64,000 nt of DNA, from the NCBI GenBank assembly GCA_038252255.1, contig JBBSAM010000002.1, forward strand, positions 62,001 to 126,000, in the 5' to 3' direction. The stretch's first letter is position 1. Each line of letters begins with the position of its first letter. Both the position numbers and the translations under genes were made by a program. Positions 8,134-16,770 of the stretch are shown piece after piece. The notes under the pieces were generated by a model. It searched no databases. It had not been told where the DNA came from and was given only the letters and a program-made list of their open reading frames with translations. The DNA comes from Chersky-806 sp038252255 (GTDB taxonomy: Bacteria; Actinomycetota; Acidimicrobiia; IMCC26256; JAENVU01).

Positions 8134-9207
8134 GTGCCGGCACCGCCCCGCTCGGAAGCGATGCTCTCAGCCCTGCGGCTCGTCGCCCCGGGGCGACCGC
8201 TGCGAGAGGGCCTCGACCGCATCCTGCAGGCGAAGATGGGTGCGCTCATCGTCGTCGGTGACGGGCCCGACGTCCTCGGTCTGTGCTCCGGTGGCTTTCT
8301 CCTCGACGCCGAGTTCACGCCGCAGCGGCTCTCCGAGCTGGCGAAGATGGACGGGGCGATGATCCTGTCGGCGGACTGCACCCGCATCGCCCGGGCCAAC
8401 GTGCACCTCGTTCCCGATTCGAACATCCCCACGCTCGAGACCGGCACCCGCCACCGCACCGCCGAACGGGTGGCGAAGCAGATCGACGCCCCGGTGATCA
8501 GCGTCTCGGAGGAGCTGGCGCTCGTCGCCATCCACCGGCGTGGGGTCAAGCGGACGCTCGAGCCGGTGGTGCGGGTCCTCTCGAGGGCGGACCAGGCGCT
8601 CCAGATCCTCGAGCGCTACAAGATGCGCCTCGACGCGGTGAGCGGCTCGCTCTCGGCGCTGGAGGTCGAGGATCTCGTGACGGTGCGCGACGTCGCGACC
8701 GGGTTGCAGCGGGCCGAGATGGTGCGGCGGATCGCGGAGGAGATCGAGGAGTACGTCATCGAGCTCGGCTCCGACGGTCGCTTGATCCTGCTCCAGCTCG
8801 AGGAGCTCATGGGCGGGGTCGAAGACGACCGGCGCCTCTTCGCCAAGGACTACTTCAGCGGGGCGGGCGACTACGAGCTGCACGACGTGATGAGCGCGTT
8901 GGCCGAGCTGGACACCGAGACGCTGCTCGATCTGCGCGAAGTCGCCTCGGTGTTGCACCTTCCGCACGACGCCGGCCTCGACACCGCCCTGCAACCCCGT
9001 GGCTACCGGCTGCTGCACAAGATCCCCCGCCTGCCCGAGATCGTGGCCGACCACGTGGTCGAACGGTTCGCGCACCTGCAGAAGATCATGCGCGCCGGGG
9101 TGCCGGACCTGGTCGAGGTGGAAGGGGTCGGCGAGGCGCGAGCCCGCGCGATCAAGGACGGTCTCGCCCGCCTGGCCGAGACCTCCATCCTCGAACGCTA
9201 CGTGTAG
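8134..9207 (+). CDS. disA: DNA integrity scanning diadenylate cyclase
   Basis: Makes c-di-AMP from two ATP while scanning DNA; branched DNA inhibits it. The DAC domain has D73-G-A and R106-H-R, the two ATP-binding motifs; a linker and the HhH DNA-binding end (LVEVEGVGEARARAIKDGL) follow. The frame is open from a GTG at 8062 that overlaps the radA stop. The GTG at 8134 was preferred because AGGAGG lies 10 bases before it and it yields 357 residues, the usual family length. Partner RadA inhibits DisA in Bacillus and mycobacteria. Confidence 0.96.
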   Translation: MPAPPRSEAMLSALRLVAPGRPLREGLDRILQAKMGALIVVGDGPDVLGLCSGGFLLDAEFTPQRLSELAKMDGAMILSADCTRIARANVHLVPDSNIPTLETGTRHRTAERVAKQIDAPVISVSEELALVAIHRRGVKRTLEPVVRVLSRADQALQILERYKMRLDAVSGSLSALEVEDLVTVRDVATGLQRAEMVRRIAEEIEEYVIELGSDGRLILLQLEELMGGVEDDRRLFAKDYFSGAGDYELHDVMSALAELDTETLLDLREVASVLHLPHDAGLDTALQPRGYRLLHKIPRLPEIVADHVVERFAHLQKIMRAGVPDLVEVEGVGEARARAIKDGLARLAETSILERYV

Positions 9208-9225
9208 GACCGGTACGTTTCGCCC

Positions 9226-9996
9226 GTGACCGCGCTCACCGAGGGACCGTACGAAGTCGAGGTCGAGCGGATCGTCCTGCGCGGCGAGGGGGGCGAGCCG
9301 GTCGACGCGATTCACGCCCGCCCACTCGGCATGCCCACCACCGGCCTCGTGATGCATCCCGACGTCATGGGCATCCGGCCGTTGTTCGACGACCTGGCCC
9401 GGCGCCTCGCCACGCATGGGTTCGCGGTCTGCACACCGGAGCCCTTCCCCCACCTCGACGAGCGCGACGCCCTCGACGTGACCGCACGCATGGACCGGGT
9501 CAAGGACCTCGAGGACTCCGTGCAGCTCGCGCACCTCGAGAGCGCGGCGGACTGGCTCGTCGTCCATGACGACGTCGCCGAGATGGCGATTCTCGGGTTC
9601 TGCATGGGTGGCATGTACGCGCTGAAGGCGGCGGCGACCGGACGGTTCGATCGTGCGGTCGCGTTCTACGGGATGATCCGCGTGCCGGAGGGTTGGCGGG
9701 GCCCCGAGCAGCAGGAACCGCTCGAGCTGGTGGGTGACGCGTGCCCCACGCTCGCGATCTTCGGCCGCGAGGACCACTGGACGCCGGCGGCCGACATCGA
9801 AGCACTGCGCGACGCCTGGCGCGATCGGCCCGACTGCCAGGTCGTCGTCTACGAAGGTGCCGACCACGGCTTCGTACACGACCCCGAGCGCCCCGGGCAC
9901 CGAAGCGACGATGCCGCGGATGCATGGTCCCGCGTCTTGCGCTTCCTCGGGGTCCCCGAGGCGGAGGAAGCCCCTCCGGACGACTCGCTCGTCTAG
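9226..9996 (+). CDS. Dienelactone hydrolase family protein
   Basis: Alpha/beta hydrolase of 256 residues. The nucleophile is C126 in GFCMGG, with the later acid and histidine visible in FGREDHWTP and EGADHGFVH. Cysteine rather than serine at the nucleophile is typical of carboxymethylenebutenolidase-like enzymes, but nothing nearby points to aromatic degradation, so the substrate is open. GTG start 18 bases after disA, probably the third gene of the radA-disA unit. It converges on the Crp-type regulator with a 9-base gap. Confidence 0.85.
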   Translation: MTALTEGPYEVEVERIVLRGEGGEPVDAIHARPLGMPTTGLVMHPDVMGIRPLFDDLARRLATHGFAVCTPEPFPHLDERDALDVTARMDRVKDLEDSVQLAHLESAADWLVVHDDVAEMAILGFCMGGMYALKAAATGRFDRAVAFYGMIRVPEGWRGPEQQEPLELVGDACPTLAIFGREDHWTPAADIEALRDAWRDRPDCQVVVYEGADHGFVHDPERPGHRSDDAADAWSRVLRFLGVPEAEEAPPDDSLV

Positions 9997-10005
9997 GGAC
10001 CGGAC

Positions 10006-10671
10006 CTACGGATTCGCGCGGAGCTCCAGCGCGTCGCGATCGAGAATGTGATAGCGGCTACGGCCGGTGACCTCGACCCAGCCGAGCCGGGTGAACATCG
10101 CTAGCGCCTTGTTCACCCGTTCGCGTGAAGCACCCACGAGCCCCGCGAGATCCTCCTGCGTCATCGGCAGCCGGAACTCGTCGTCGAGACCGGCGAGCTC
10201 GAGCAACCGCTTTGCCGTGCGCGCGGGTACGTCGAGGAACACCGCGTCCGCGAGGGCTTCGTCCGTCGCCCGAAGCCGTTGCGCGAGCAGGCGGACGATG
10301 ACCCAGAGGAGCTCGGGTCGCGATTGCAGCACCGTGCGGACGTCGGTGTAGGTGAGCGCGACGACCTCGGAGTCGGTGAGCGCGCGGGCGTCAGCCGATC
10401 GCGGCTCGTCGTCGAAGAGGCCGAGCTCACCGAACAGACCGCCCGCTTCGAGCACCGCCACCATCGATTCGCGGCCGTCCGACGACCGGGTGGCGATCGC
10501 GATCCGCCCGGCGGCCACCACGAACAGCTCGTGCGACTGATCTCCCTGAGAGAAGAGCAGGTCGCCCTTGGAGAGCTTCTGCAGGGTCGTTTTGCTCCTC
10601 AGCTCCTCGAGCGCGTCCTCCGGCATCGCGGCGAACAGCTCGGTGGCGTCCAACAGTCGGCGCTCGGGCAC
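10006..10671 (-). CDS. Crp/Fnr-family transcriptional regulator
   Basis: 221-residue regulator: cyclic-nucleotide-binding barrel (residues 10-125, with GGLFGELGLFDDEPRSADARA around the phosphate-binding cassette), a long dimer helix, and a winged HTH (LVGASRERVNKALAMFTRLG). The cassette keeps the glycine-glutamate and the arginine before SADA, so it may bind cAMP; this is inference. GTG start. The 90-base gap to carD is divergent and may hold operators for both genes; no clear palindrome was seen there. Confidence 0.9.
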   Translation of the reverse strand: MPERRLLDATELFAAMPEDALEELRSKTTLQKLSKGDLLFSQGDQSHELFVVAAGRIAIATRSSDGRESMVAVLEAGGLFGELGLFDDEPRSADARALTDSEVVALTYTDVRTVLQSRPELLWVIVRLLAQRLRATDEALADAVFLDVPARTAKRLLELAGLDDEFRLPMTQEDLAGLVGASRERVNKALAMFTRLGWVEVTGRSRYHILDRDALELRANP

Positions 10672-10761
10672 CTCGCCACACTAGCGATCTCTGGATTCTC
10701 TGCCTCCGGTGAGGTCCGGTACCATGGATGACTTCCCCCGGTGGTGTTCCTGAGGAGAGTT

Positions 10762-11418
10762 ATGCCGTTCGGCGTCGGTGACAAGGTTGTCTATCCCCAC
10801 CACGGTGCGGCGACGATCGAGAAGAAAGAGAAGAAGGACGTCTTCGGGAAGAAGCAGGACTACCTAGTTCTGCGGCTTGCCTACGGCGATCTCACCCTCA
10901 TGGTCCCCGCCGACAACGCGGAAGAGATCGGGTTGCGCGACGTCATCAACGACGAAGAGGTCGAAGAGGTCTTCGCGGTGCTGCGCAAGAAGGAAGCGCG
11001 GATGCCGACGAACTGGTCGCGACGCTTCAAGAACCACGTGGAGAAGCTGAAGAGCGGCGACATCTACCAGGTTGCAGAGGTCGTGCGGAACCTGACGATC
11101 CGTGAGAAGGACAAGGGTCTCTCGGCGGGTGAGAAGCGCATGCTCGGCAAGGCGCGCCAGATCCTCGTGTCGGAGCTCACGTTCGCGCTGAAGATGGACG
11201 AGGAGACCGCCGAAGCGAAGCTCGACGAGGTTCTCGGCAAGGGCGATCCGGTGATCGTGGACGACGACGATCCGCCGAAGGCCCCGGTGGCCAAGGCCCC
11301 CGCGGCGAAAGCACCGGCGGCCAAGAAGGCTCCGGCGGCCAAGGCCCCCGCCACGAAGGCCCCGGCGAAGGCCGCGAAGGCCACGAAGGCAGCGAAGACC
11401 CCGGCGAAAGCCAAGTAG
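10762..11418 (+). CDS. carD: CarD-family RNA polymerase-binding regulator with Lys/Ala tail
   Basis: Binds the RNA polymerase beta subunit and stabilises open complexes, especially at rRNA promoters. Residues 1-65 are the Tudor-like RID (FGVGDKVVYPHHGAATIE); 70-160 are the helical DNA-binding domain with the conserved tryptophan in NWSRRFKNHVEKL. GAGGAG just before the ATG fixes the start. Unlike the roughly 160-residue mycobacterial protein, this one is 218 residues and ends in about 45 residues of alanine, lysine and proline (repeats such as APAAKAPAAKK), resembling a histone H1 or HupB tail that could add DNA contact. Confidence 0.95.
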   Translation: MPFGVGDKVVYPHHGAATIEKKEKKDVFGKKQDYLVLRLAYGDLTLMVPADNAEEIGLRDVINDEEVEEVFAVLRKKEARMPTNWSRRFKNHVEKLKSGDIYQVAEVVRNLTIREKDKGLSAGEKRMLGKARQILVSELTFALKMDEETAEAKLDEVLGKGDPVIVDDDDPPKAPVAKAPAAKAPAAKKAPAAKAPATKAPAKAAKATKAAKTPAKAK

Positions 11419-11488
11419 CAGCCCGCAGCACAACCGGTTCAAGCCGGGGAGCCCACCCGCCGATCCTTAGGGTCCGGGAGGAGGCTCC

Positions 11489-12616
11489 GTGTTCGTCGAG
11501 GTCACCCGACTCTTCACTGTCGTGCTGCTCACCGCGGCCGGGTTCATGATCGGCAAGGACCTGGCCCCGGCCAGCGCTTCGCTGTCCGGAATCGGCGGAA
11601 TGCTGGGTTGCCTCGTCGGCTATCTCACCGGTGGGATCCTCGGCCGGACGCTCGAACGGGCCGTGGGCGTCGTCGAGCGCCGGGTCGAGCGGGTCCCGCT
11701 CCCGCAGGTGATCGCCGGGATGGTCGGGGGCGGCATCGGGGCGGGGTTCGGTCTGATGATCGCGGTCCCCCTCGCGCTGACCGTGCGTCCTGTGGCGATC
11801 GCGGTCGGCATCGGCGGTCTGCTCGTCTGGTTCACGATGTACATCGGATTCCGTGTCGCGGCGCGCAAGAGCGAAGAGCTGTTCGCGATGGCGGGCCTGT
11901 CGACGCGCCCGCTCGTGCGCGCCCGCCCGTACGGCGACACGGACGGGTTCCTCGTCGACTCGTCAGCGGTCATGGACGGCCAGCTCCTCCCACTCTCACG
12001 TTCCGGGCTGTTCCGTGACGACCTGCTCGTGCCGCACTTCATCCTCGACGAGCTGCAGGGCATGGCCGACGCGAACGACGAGCGTTCGCGTCGCGCGCGT
12101 CGTGGTCTCGAGATCCTCGAGCTGTTGCGTCGCGAGGCACCGAACCGGGTCTTCGTGGTGGACGAAGAGGTGCCCGAGGTCGACGCGGTCGACGCGAAGC
12201 TGCTCGCGCTCGCCCGCCGGCTGCAGGTGCGACTGCTCACGAACGACATCAACCTGGCCAAGGTCGCCGAGCTGCAGGGTGTGCCGGCGGTCATTCCTCG
12301 CCGCCTGGCCGCAGATCTGATCCCGGGTGTGCTCGCGGGCGAGACGCTGACCGTGGCCCTCACCCGAAAGGGCCGCCACCCCGGCCAGGGCGTCGGCTTC
12401 CTGGACGACGGCTCGATGGTGGTGGTCAACGGGGGTGAGGACCTCGTCGGCGCCGGCCCGGTGGCGCTGGTCGTGTCCTCCATCGTCCCCACCGGCGCGG
12501 GCCGGATGGTGTTCGCCCGGCCGACCGATCCCCGCGAAGGGAGGCCCGCGGTGGACGTCAGCGAGATGCCCGATGCCCAGAGCAAGGCCGGGAGCACCCC
12601 GTCGGGCCAGTATTGA
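11489..12616 (+). CDS. PIN and TRAM domain membrane protein (YacL-like)
   Basis: 375 residues: several amino-terminal membrane helices (residues 5-125), a PIN ribonuclease-like domain (from FLVDSSAVMDG near 152 to RLLTNDINLAKVAEL) with acidic active-site positions, and a TRAM RNA-binding domain (about 275-345). GGAGGAG precedes the GTG start. This architecture sits between carD and ispD in many actinobacteria. The activity is not established, but a membrane-tethered endoribonuclease is the natural reading. Four bases separate it from ispD. Confidence 0.88.
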   Translation: MFVEVTRLFTVVLLTAAGFMIGKDLAPASASLSGIGGMLGCLVGYLTGGILGRTLERAVGVVERRVERVPLPQVIAGMVGGGIGAGFGLMIAVPLALTVRPVAIAVGIGGLLVWFTMYIGFRVAARKSEELFAMAGLSTRPLVRARPYGDTDGFLVDSSAVMDGQLLPLSRSGLFRDDLLVPHFILDELQGMADANDERSRRARRGLEILELLRREAPNRVFVVDEEVPEVDAVDAKLLALARRLQVRLLTNDINLAKVAELQGVPAVIPRRLAADLIPGVLAGETLTVALTRKGRHPGQGVGFLDDGSMVVVNGGEDLVGAGPVALVVSSIVPTGAGRMVFARPTDPREGRPAVDVSEMPDAQSKAGSTPSGQY

Positions 12617-12619
12617 CGG

Positions 12620-13258
12620 GTGCAGACCTGGGCCATCGTCGTCGCCGCCGGGTCCGGCGCGCGCTTCGGCGGGGCCAAGCAGTTTCGGGAAGTCGGTGCG
12701 GCGCGCCTGGTCGACCGGGCCGTGCAGGCCGCGACCCGCTGTACTGACGGTGTCGTGGTCGTGTTGCCCGAAGGGGTGACGTGGGACGGTCCACCGGTCG
12801 CGGCCGCGGTGGTCGGCGGCGCGACACGCGCCGAGTCGGTCCGGTCCGGTTTGGCGGCAGTTCCCGAGACCGCAGAGATCGTCCTCGTGCACGACGCGGC
12901 GCGACCGCTGGCCAGCGACGCGCTGTTCCAAGCGGCGATCGGAGCGGTGGAAGGTGGCGCCGATGGCGCGGTACCCGCCCTGGCGATCTCCGACACCGTC
13001 AAACGGGTCGCCGGTGAGCGAGTGATCGAGACCGTCACGCGCGATGAGCTGGTCACGGTGCAGACACCCCAGGCGTTTCGTGCCGGATGCCTGCGCGCCG
13101 CGCACTCCGGCGGTGCGGAGGGCACCGACGACGCCGCGCTGGTCGAGTCGCTGGGTGGCAACGTCGTCGTGTTTCCCGGAGAGTCGACCAACGTGAAGGT
13201 GACCGGCCCCGACGACGTCGCGTTGATCGAGGCGTTGCTTTCCGGGGAGGCCGAGTGA
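12620..13258 (+). CDS. ispD: 2-C-methyl-D-erythritol 4-phosphate cytidylyltransferase
   Basis: Third step of the MEP isoprenoid pathway: CTP plus MEP gives CDP-ME. VVAAGSGARFGGAKQF near residue 7 is the nucleotide-binding loop, VLVHDAARPL the metal site and TVQTPQAFR the substrate segment. The loop is one residue shorter than the usual G-x-G-x-R-M-G-x-x-x-P-K-Q and lacks the proline. GTG start; 212 residues. The stop overlaps the ispF start (GTGA), so the pair is translationally coupled. Confidence 0.95.
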   Translation: MQTWAIVVAAGSGARFGGAKQFREVGAARLVDRAVQAATRCTDGVVVVLPEGVTWDGPPVAAAVVGGATRAESVRSGLAAVPETAEIVLVHDAARPLASDALFQAAIGAVEGGADGAVPALAISDTVKRVAGERVIETVTRDELVTVQTPQAFRAGCLRAAHSGGAEGTDDAALVESLGGNVVVFPGESTNVKVTGPDDVALIEALLSGEAE

Positions 13259-13746
13259 TCCGGGTCGGGCTCGGGTTCGATGTCCACCCGTTCGGCGGCG
13301 ACGGACCGCTCGTGCTCGGCGGTGTCGAGATCGGCGGCACCGGGTTGCAGGGTCATTCCGATGCGGACGTCCTCGCCCACGCGGTCGCCGACTCGCTGCT
13401 CGGCCCGGTCGGGCTGCCGGATCTCGGTACGCTGTTCCCCGCCTCCGACGAGCAGTACCGGGGCGTCTCGTCGATGGATCTGCTCCGCGATGTCGCGGCT
13501 CGTGTGGACGCCGAGCGTTGGTGGGTCGGGAACGTCGACGTCGTCGTCGCCGCGGAGCAGCCGCAGCTCGCTCCGCACATCGCCGAGATGCAGGCGAACC
13601 TCGCGGCCGCGCTCGAGGCGGCGCGCCGCCCGATGGGTCCCGGCGTGCACGTGACGGTGACCCCCAAGCGCGGCGAGGGACTTGGGTTCGTCGGCCGGGC
13701 CGAAGGCATCGCGGCATGGGCCGTCGCACTGCTCGAGCTCGCCTGA
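13255..13746 (+). CDS. ispF: 2-C-methyl-D-erythritol 2,4-cyclodiphosphate synthase
   Basis: Fifth step of the MEP pathway, forming MEcPP. The zinc ligands D9, H11 and H42 are present (GFDVHPF, GHSDADVLAHA), as are LGTLFP and the late GEGLGFVGRAEG loop. 163 residues, normal for the family trimer subunit. GTG start overlapping the ispD stop. Together with ispD and the polyprenyl synthase this shows an MEP-type isoprenoid route. Confidence 0.97.
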   Translation: MIRVGLGFDVHPFGGDGPLVLGGVEIGGTGLQGHSDADVLAHAVADSLLGPVGLPDLGTLFPASDEQYRGVSSMDLLRDVAARVDAERWWVGNVDVVVAAEQPQLAPHIAEMQANLAAALEAARRPMGPGVHVTVTPKRGEGLGFVGRAEGIAAWAVALLELA

Positions 13747-13796
13747 CGGGCGGCAAACGAGCAAGCGGGCCAAAGGTCGACCGCTAGCCTCATCCG

Positions 13797-15173
13797 ATGC
13801 TCCGGATTCACGACACGATGGCCGCGCGCGAGGTGGACTTCGTCCCCCGTGTCCCCGGGACCGCGTCGATCTACGTGTGTGGGCCGACGGTCTACGACGT
13901 TCCTCACGTCGGCCACGGCCGCACCGCGCTCGTGTTCGACGTCATCCAGCGTTACCTCGAGTGGAGCGGGCTGGCGGTCACGTACGTGAGCAACGTGACC
14001 AACGTCGAGGACAAGATCATCGCCCGGGCCGCGCGTGAGGGAACGAGCGAGCGCGAGCTCGCCGACCGCTACGAGCAGGACTACTGGGAGCAGCTCGACC
14101 GCCTCGGGGTGCGGCGCCCGGCCGATGTTCCCCGCGCCACCGAGTTCATCGACGAGATGGTCCGGCTCATCGCCGAGCTCGTGGAGCGCGGTCACGCGTA
14201 CGTGATCGAGGGCGACGGCGTGTACTTCCAGGTCGATACCTACCCGGGCTACGGCGAGCTGTCCCACCGCAAGCTCGACGATCTGATCGAAGGCGCCGGC
14301 GCGCGGGTGGATGTCAACGACGAGAAGCGCAGCCCGGTCGACTTCGCGCTGTGGAAGGCGGCGAAGCCCGGCGAGCCCGATTGGGAGTCACCGTGGGGCC
14401 GGGGCCGACCCGGGTGGCACATCGAGTGCTCGGCGATGTCCCTCGAGATCCTGGGCGAGAGCTTCGATCTTCACGGCGGCGGTGACGATCTGGTGTTCCC
14501 GCACCACGAGAACGAGCGCGCGCAGGCAGAGGCTGCCGGCCACCCGTTCTCGCGTCACTGGATCCACAGCGGCATGGTCGTAGTCGGTGGCGAGAAGATG
14601 TCCAAGTCGCTGGGCAACTTCGTGACGCTCGCCGACGCGCTCACCGCCCACGGTCCTCGTGCCTTCCGGCTCGCCGTGTTGCAGGTGCACTACCGCTCGC
14701 GCACGGAGCTCGGTCCGACGGAGATGCAGGCCGCGGGCGAGGCGGTGGAGCGGCTCGACGCGCTGGTGCGGCGGGCGCACGGTGCCGGCATCGACCTCAC
14801 GGGAGTCGAGCCGGACTCGGCCACCGTCGAGAGCTTCCGGGCTGCGATGGACAACGACTTCGGTACGCCCGCGGCGGTCGCAACCATCTTCGACGCGGTG
14901 AAGCGGGCGAATGTCGCCATCGACGCAGGCGACCACTGGACGGCCGCGGCGCTGGTCGCGGCGGTGCGAGACCTCTCGGCCACGCTGGGTCTCGAGGTCG
15001 GCCTGCCCGAGGCCGCGGGTGACGACGACGCCGAGGTTGAAGCGATGGTTGCCGCGCGCGTCGCCGCCCGATCGGCTCGGGACTTCGCGGAAGCGGACCG
15101 GATCCGTGACGCGCTCGCCGCCCGCGGCATCACGCTCGAGGACACTGCCGCCGGCACGCTCTGGCATCGATGA
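13797..15173 (+). CDS. cysS: Cysteinyl-tRNA synthetase
   Basis: Class I aminoacyl-tRNA synthetase. The zinc/cysteine-binding C28 begins CGPTVYDVPHVGH, where HVGH is the HIGH signature; KMSKS is at 267-271; the DALR-type anticodon domain follows. 458 residues. The beginning matches CysS rather than the ligase MshC because the full anticodon domain is present. It is preceded by a 50-base gap after ispF and its stop overlaps the rlmB start (ATGA). Confidence 0.97.
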   Translation: MLRIHDTMAAREVDFVPRVPGTASIYVCGPTVYDVPHVGHGRTALVFDVIQRYLEWSGLAVTYVSNVTNVEDKIIARAAREGTSERELADRYEQDYWEQLDRLGVRRPADVPRATEFIDEMVRLIAELVERGHAYVIEGDGVYFQVDTYPGYGELSHRKLDDLIEGAGARVDVNDEKRSPVDFALWKAAKPGEPDWESPWGRGRPGWHIECSAMSLEILGESFDLHGGGDDLVFPHHENERAQAEAAGHPFSRHWIHSGMVVVGGEKMSKSLGNFVTLADALTAHGPRAFRLAVLQVHYRSRTELGPTEMQAAGEAVERLDALVRRAHGAGIDLTGVEPDSATVESFRAAMDNDFGTPAAVATIFDAVKRANVAIDAGDHWTAAALVAAVRDLSATLGLEVGLPEAAGDDDAEVEAMVAARVAARSARDFAEADRIRDALAARGITLEDTAAGTLWHR

Positions 15174-16009
15174 GCCGGCCCGAGTCGGGCCGAGCGCATC
15201 GACGGGACAGCCGTCGCGACGACCGGCCGGAGAAGAGTCGCGAGTCCGGGCGGGAGTCGGGGCTCGGCGGCGACCAGGTCGAGGGCCGCAACGCCGTGCG
15301 CGAGCTGCTGCGCGCCGGGCGCCGGCGCGTGCGCGAGCTCTGGGTCGCGCCCGGCCGCGAGGCCACCGCGGTGGAGGAGATCCTCGACCTCGCGGCCCGA
15401 GCCGGTGTCCGGGTGCGCCAGGTGACGTCCGAGCAGCTGGCCGCCAAGGCGCGAACGGACGCGCCACAAGGGGTGCTGGCCCGCGCCGATCCCGTCGCGC
15501 CGGCCGAGCTCGACGACCTGCTCGGCCGACCCGATGCGTTCCTCGTCGCCCTCGACGGGGTGACGGATCCCGGCAATCTGGGCGCGGTGCTGCGGGTGGC
15601 CGAGACCGCCGGCGTCACGGGAGTCGTGCTCCCCCGGCATCGCAGCGCGCGCCTGTCCCCGGCCGCGGTGAAGGCCGCGGCGGGCGCAATCGAGTACCTC
15701 CCGATCGCCACCGCGTCGGGAGTGCCATCGGTGCTCGACCGCGCGTCACGAGCCGGAGTCTGGTCGGTCGGCCTCGACGCGGAAGGCACGGCGGACGTCT
15801 TTGCGCTCGACGTGGCCGACCGGCCCCTCATCGTCGTCCTCGGTGCCGAGGGGAGTGGACTGTCACGGCTCGCGCGTGAGCGGTGCGATCTCGTGGCCGG
15901 CATCCCGATGCGGGGCGCACTCGAGAGCCTCAACGTCGCGACCGCGGCCGCCATCGCATGCCACGCGATCGCACGCCGACGTCACGGTGCGTCGGGTGGC
16001 TCGCAGTAA
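15170..16009 (+). CDS. rlmB: SpoU-family rRNA 2'-O-methyltransferase (RlmB/TrmH type)
   Basis: 279 residues: a charged arginine/serine-rich leader (1-38), the SpoU substrate-binding domain (VEGRNAVRELLRAG onward) and the SPOUT knot domain with motif 1 DGVTDPGNLGAVLR, motif 2 VVLGAEGSGLS and motif 3 IPMRGALESLNVATAAAI. It likely methylates a 23S rRNA ribose; G2251 is inferred from the family. The ATG overlaps the cysS stop. A tRNA gene starts 12 bases after its end. Confidence 0.92.
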   Translation: MSRPESGRAHRRDSRRDDRPEKSRESGRESGLGGDQVEGRNAVRELLRAGRRRVRELWVAPGREATAVEEILDLAARAGVRVRQVTSEQLAAKARTDAPQGVLARADPVAPAELDDLLGRPDAFLVALDGVTDPGNLGAVLRVAETAGVTGVVLPRHRSARLSPAAVKAAAGAIEYLPIATASGVPSVLDRASRAGVWSVGLDAEGTADVFALDVADRPLIVVLGAEGSGLSRLARERCDLVAGIPMRGALESLNVATAAAIACHAIARRRHGASGGSQ

Positions 16010-16021
16010 CCTCCCCGCGTC

Positions 16022-16094
16022 GCCGGAGTAGCTCAGTCGGCAGAGCAGCGGTTTTGTAAACCGCAGGTCATCGGTTCGATCCCGATCTCCGGCT
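16022..16094 (+). tRNA. tRNA-Thr (anticodon TGT)
   Basis: 73-base cloverleaf: acceptor GCCGGAG pairs with CTCCGGC (16087-16093), D arm GCTC/GAGC, anticodon stem GCGGT/ACCGC around TTTGTAA, and a T arm ATCGG-TTCGATC-CCGAT. CCA is not encoded. The 12-base gap after rlmB suggests it may be cotranscribed with cysS-rlmB. Confidence 0.97.
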
Positions 16095-16189
16095 CAACCC
16101 TCGAACCTGGAAGTTGTGCCACCGGTGTTGATCCCCGAGCCGATAGGGTCGAGGGGTCAAGATCGACCTCCCATCGGAGCCTCCCGATC

Positions 16190-16759
16190 ATGAGCAACTC
16201 GACCACCCTCCCTGGCGGGCAACGGATGGAACGGACCCGCACGGGAAACAGCGGCGGCTTCGCGCGCAGTGTCGCGTTCTCGGCCGCGCGCGGTGCCGCG
16301 CTCATCGGCCTCGCGGTGATCATCGGCATCGTGCTGCTGCAGCTGATCGACGACGGGACGAGTGGTCCGATCGGTGACGGCGGGGGGGTGAGCGCGGGTG
16401 GCACGACGAACACCACGACTCCCACCTCCTCGGACTCCACCGGCACCACCACGCCGACCACGGCCGCGGCACCGGTGAAGCCACCCGCGCAGGTCGCAGT
16501 GCTCGTGCTGAACGGATCGGGCCGCCCGGGAGCCGCGACCGCGCAGAGCAACTCGCTCAAGGGCGAGGGCTACCAGACCCTCACGCCGGCCGACGCGACC
16601 AAGCGCACCGGCACCGTCGTGTACTTCAAGCCGGGCTACGACCGCGAGTGCGCGGCGGTCGCGAGCGCGGTGGGCGGGAATGCCAAGGCGGAGCCGATCC
16701 CGACCCCGCCGCCGACGGGCAGCGAGAACGCCGGCTGCGTCGTCATCCTCGGCACGTAG
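16190..16759 (+). CDS. Membrane-anchored LytR_C domain protein
   Basis: 189-residue single-pass protein: basic cytoplasmic start, one membrane helix (residues 35-58, GAALIGLAVIIGIVLLQ), a threonine/serine linker (65-100), then a LytR/CpsA carboxy-terminal domain (VAVLVLNGSGRPGAATAQ onward) without any LCP catalytic domain. Such stand-alone LytR_C proteins are common near envelope genes in actinobacteria; the role is unclear. A later in-frame ATG at 16226 is possible but the upstream one has a GGAG ahead of it. Confidence 0.8.
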   Translation: MSNSTTLPGGQRMERTRTGNSGGFARSVAFSAARGAALIGLAVIIGIVLLQLIDDGTSGPIGDGGGVSAGGTTNTTTPTSSDSTGTTTPTTAAAPVKPPAQVAVLVLNGSGRPGAATAQSNSLKGEGYQTLTPADATKRTGTVVYFKPGYDRECAAVASAVGGNAKAEPIPTPPPTGSENAGCVVILGT

Positions 16760-16770
16760 ACCAGTCTCCG

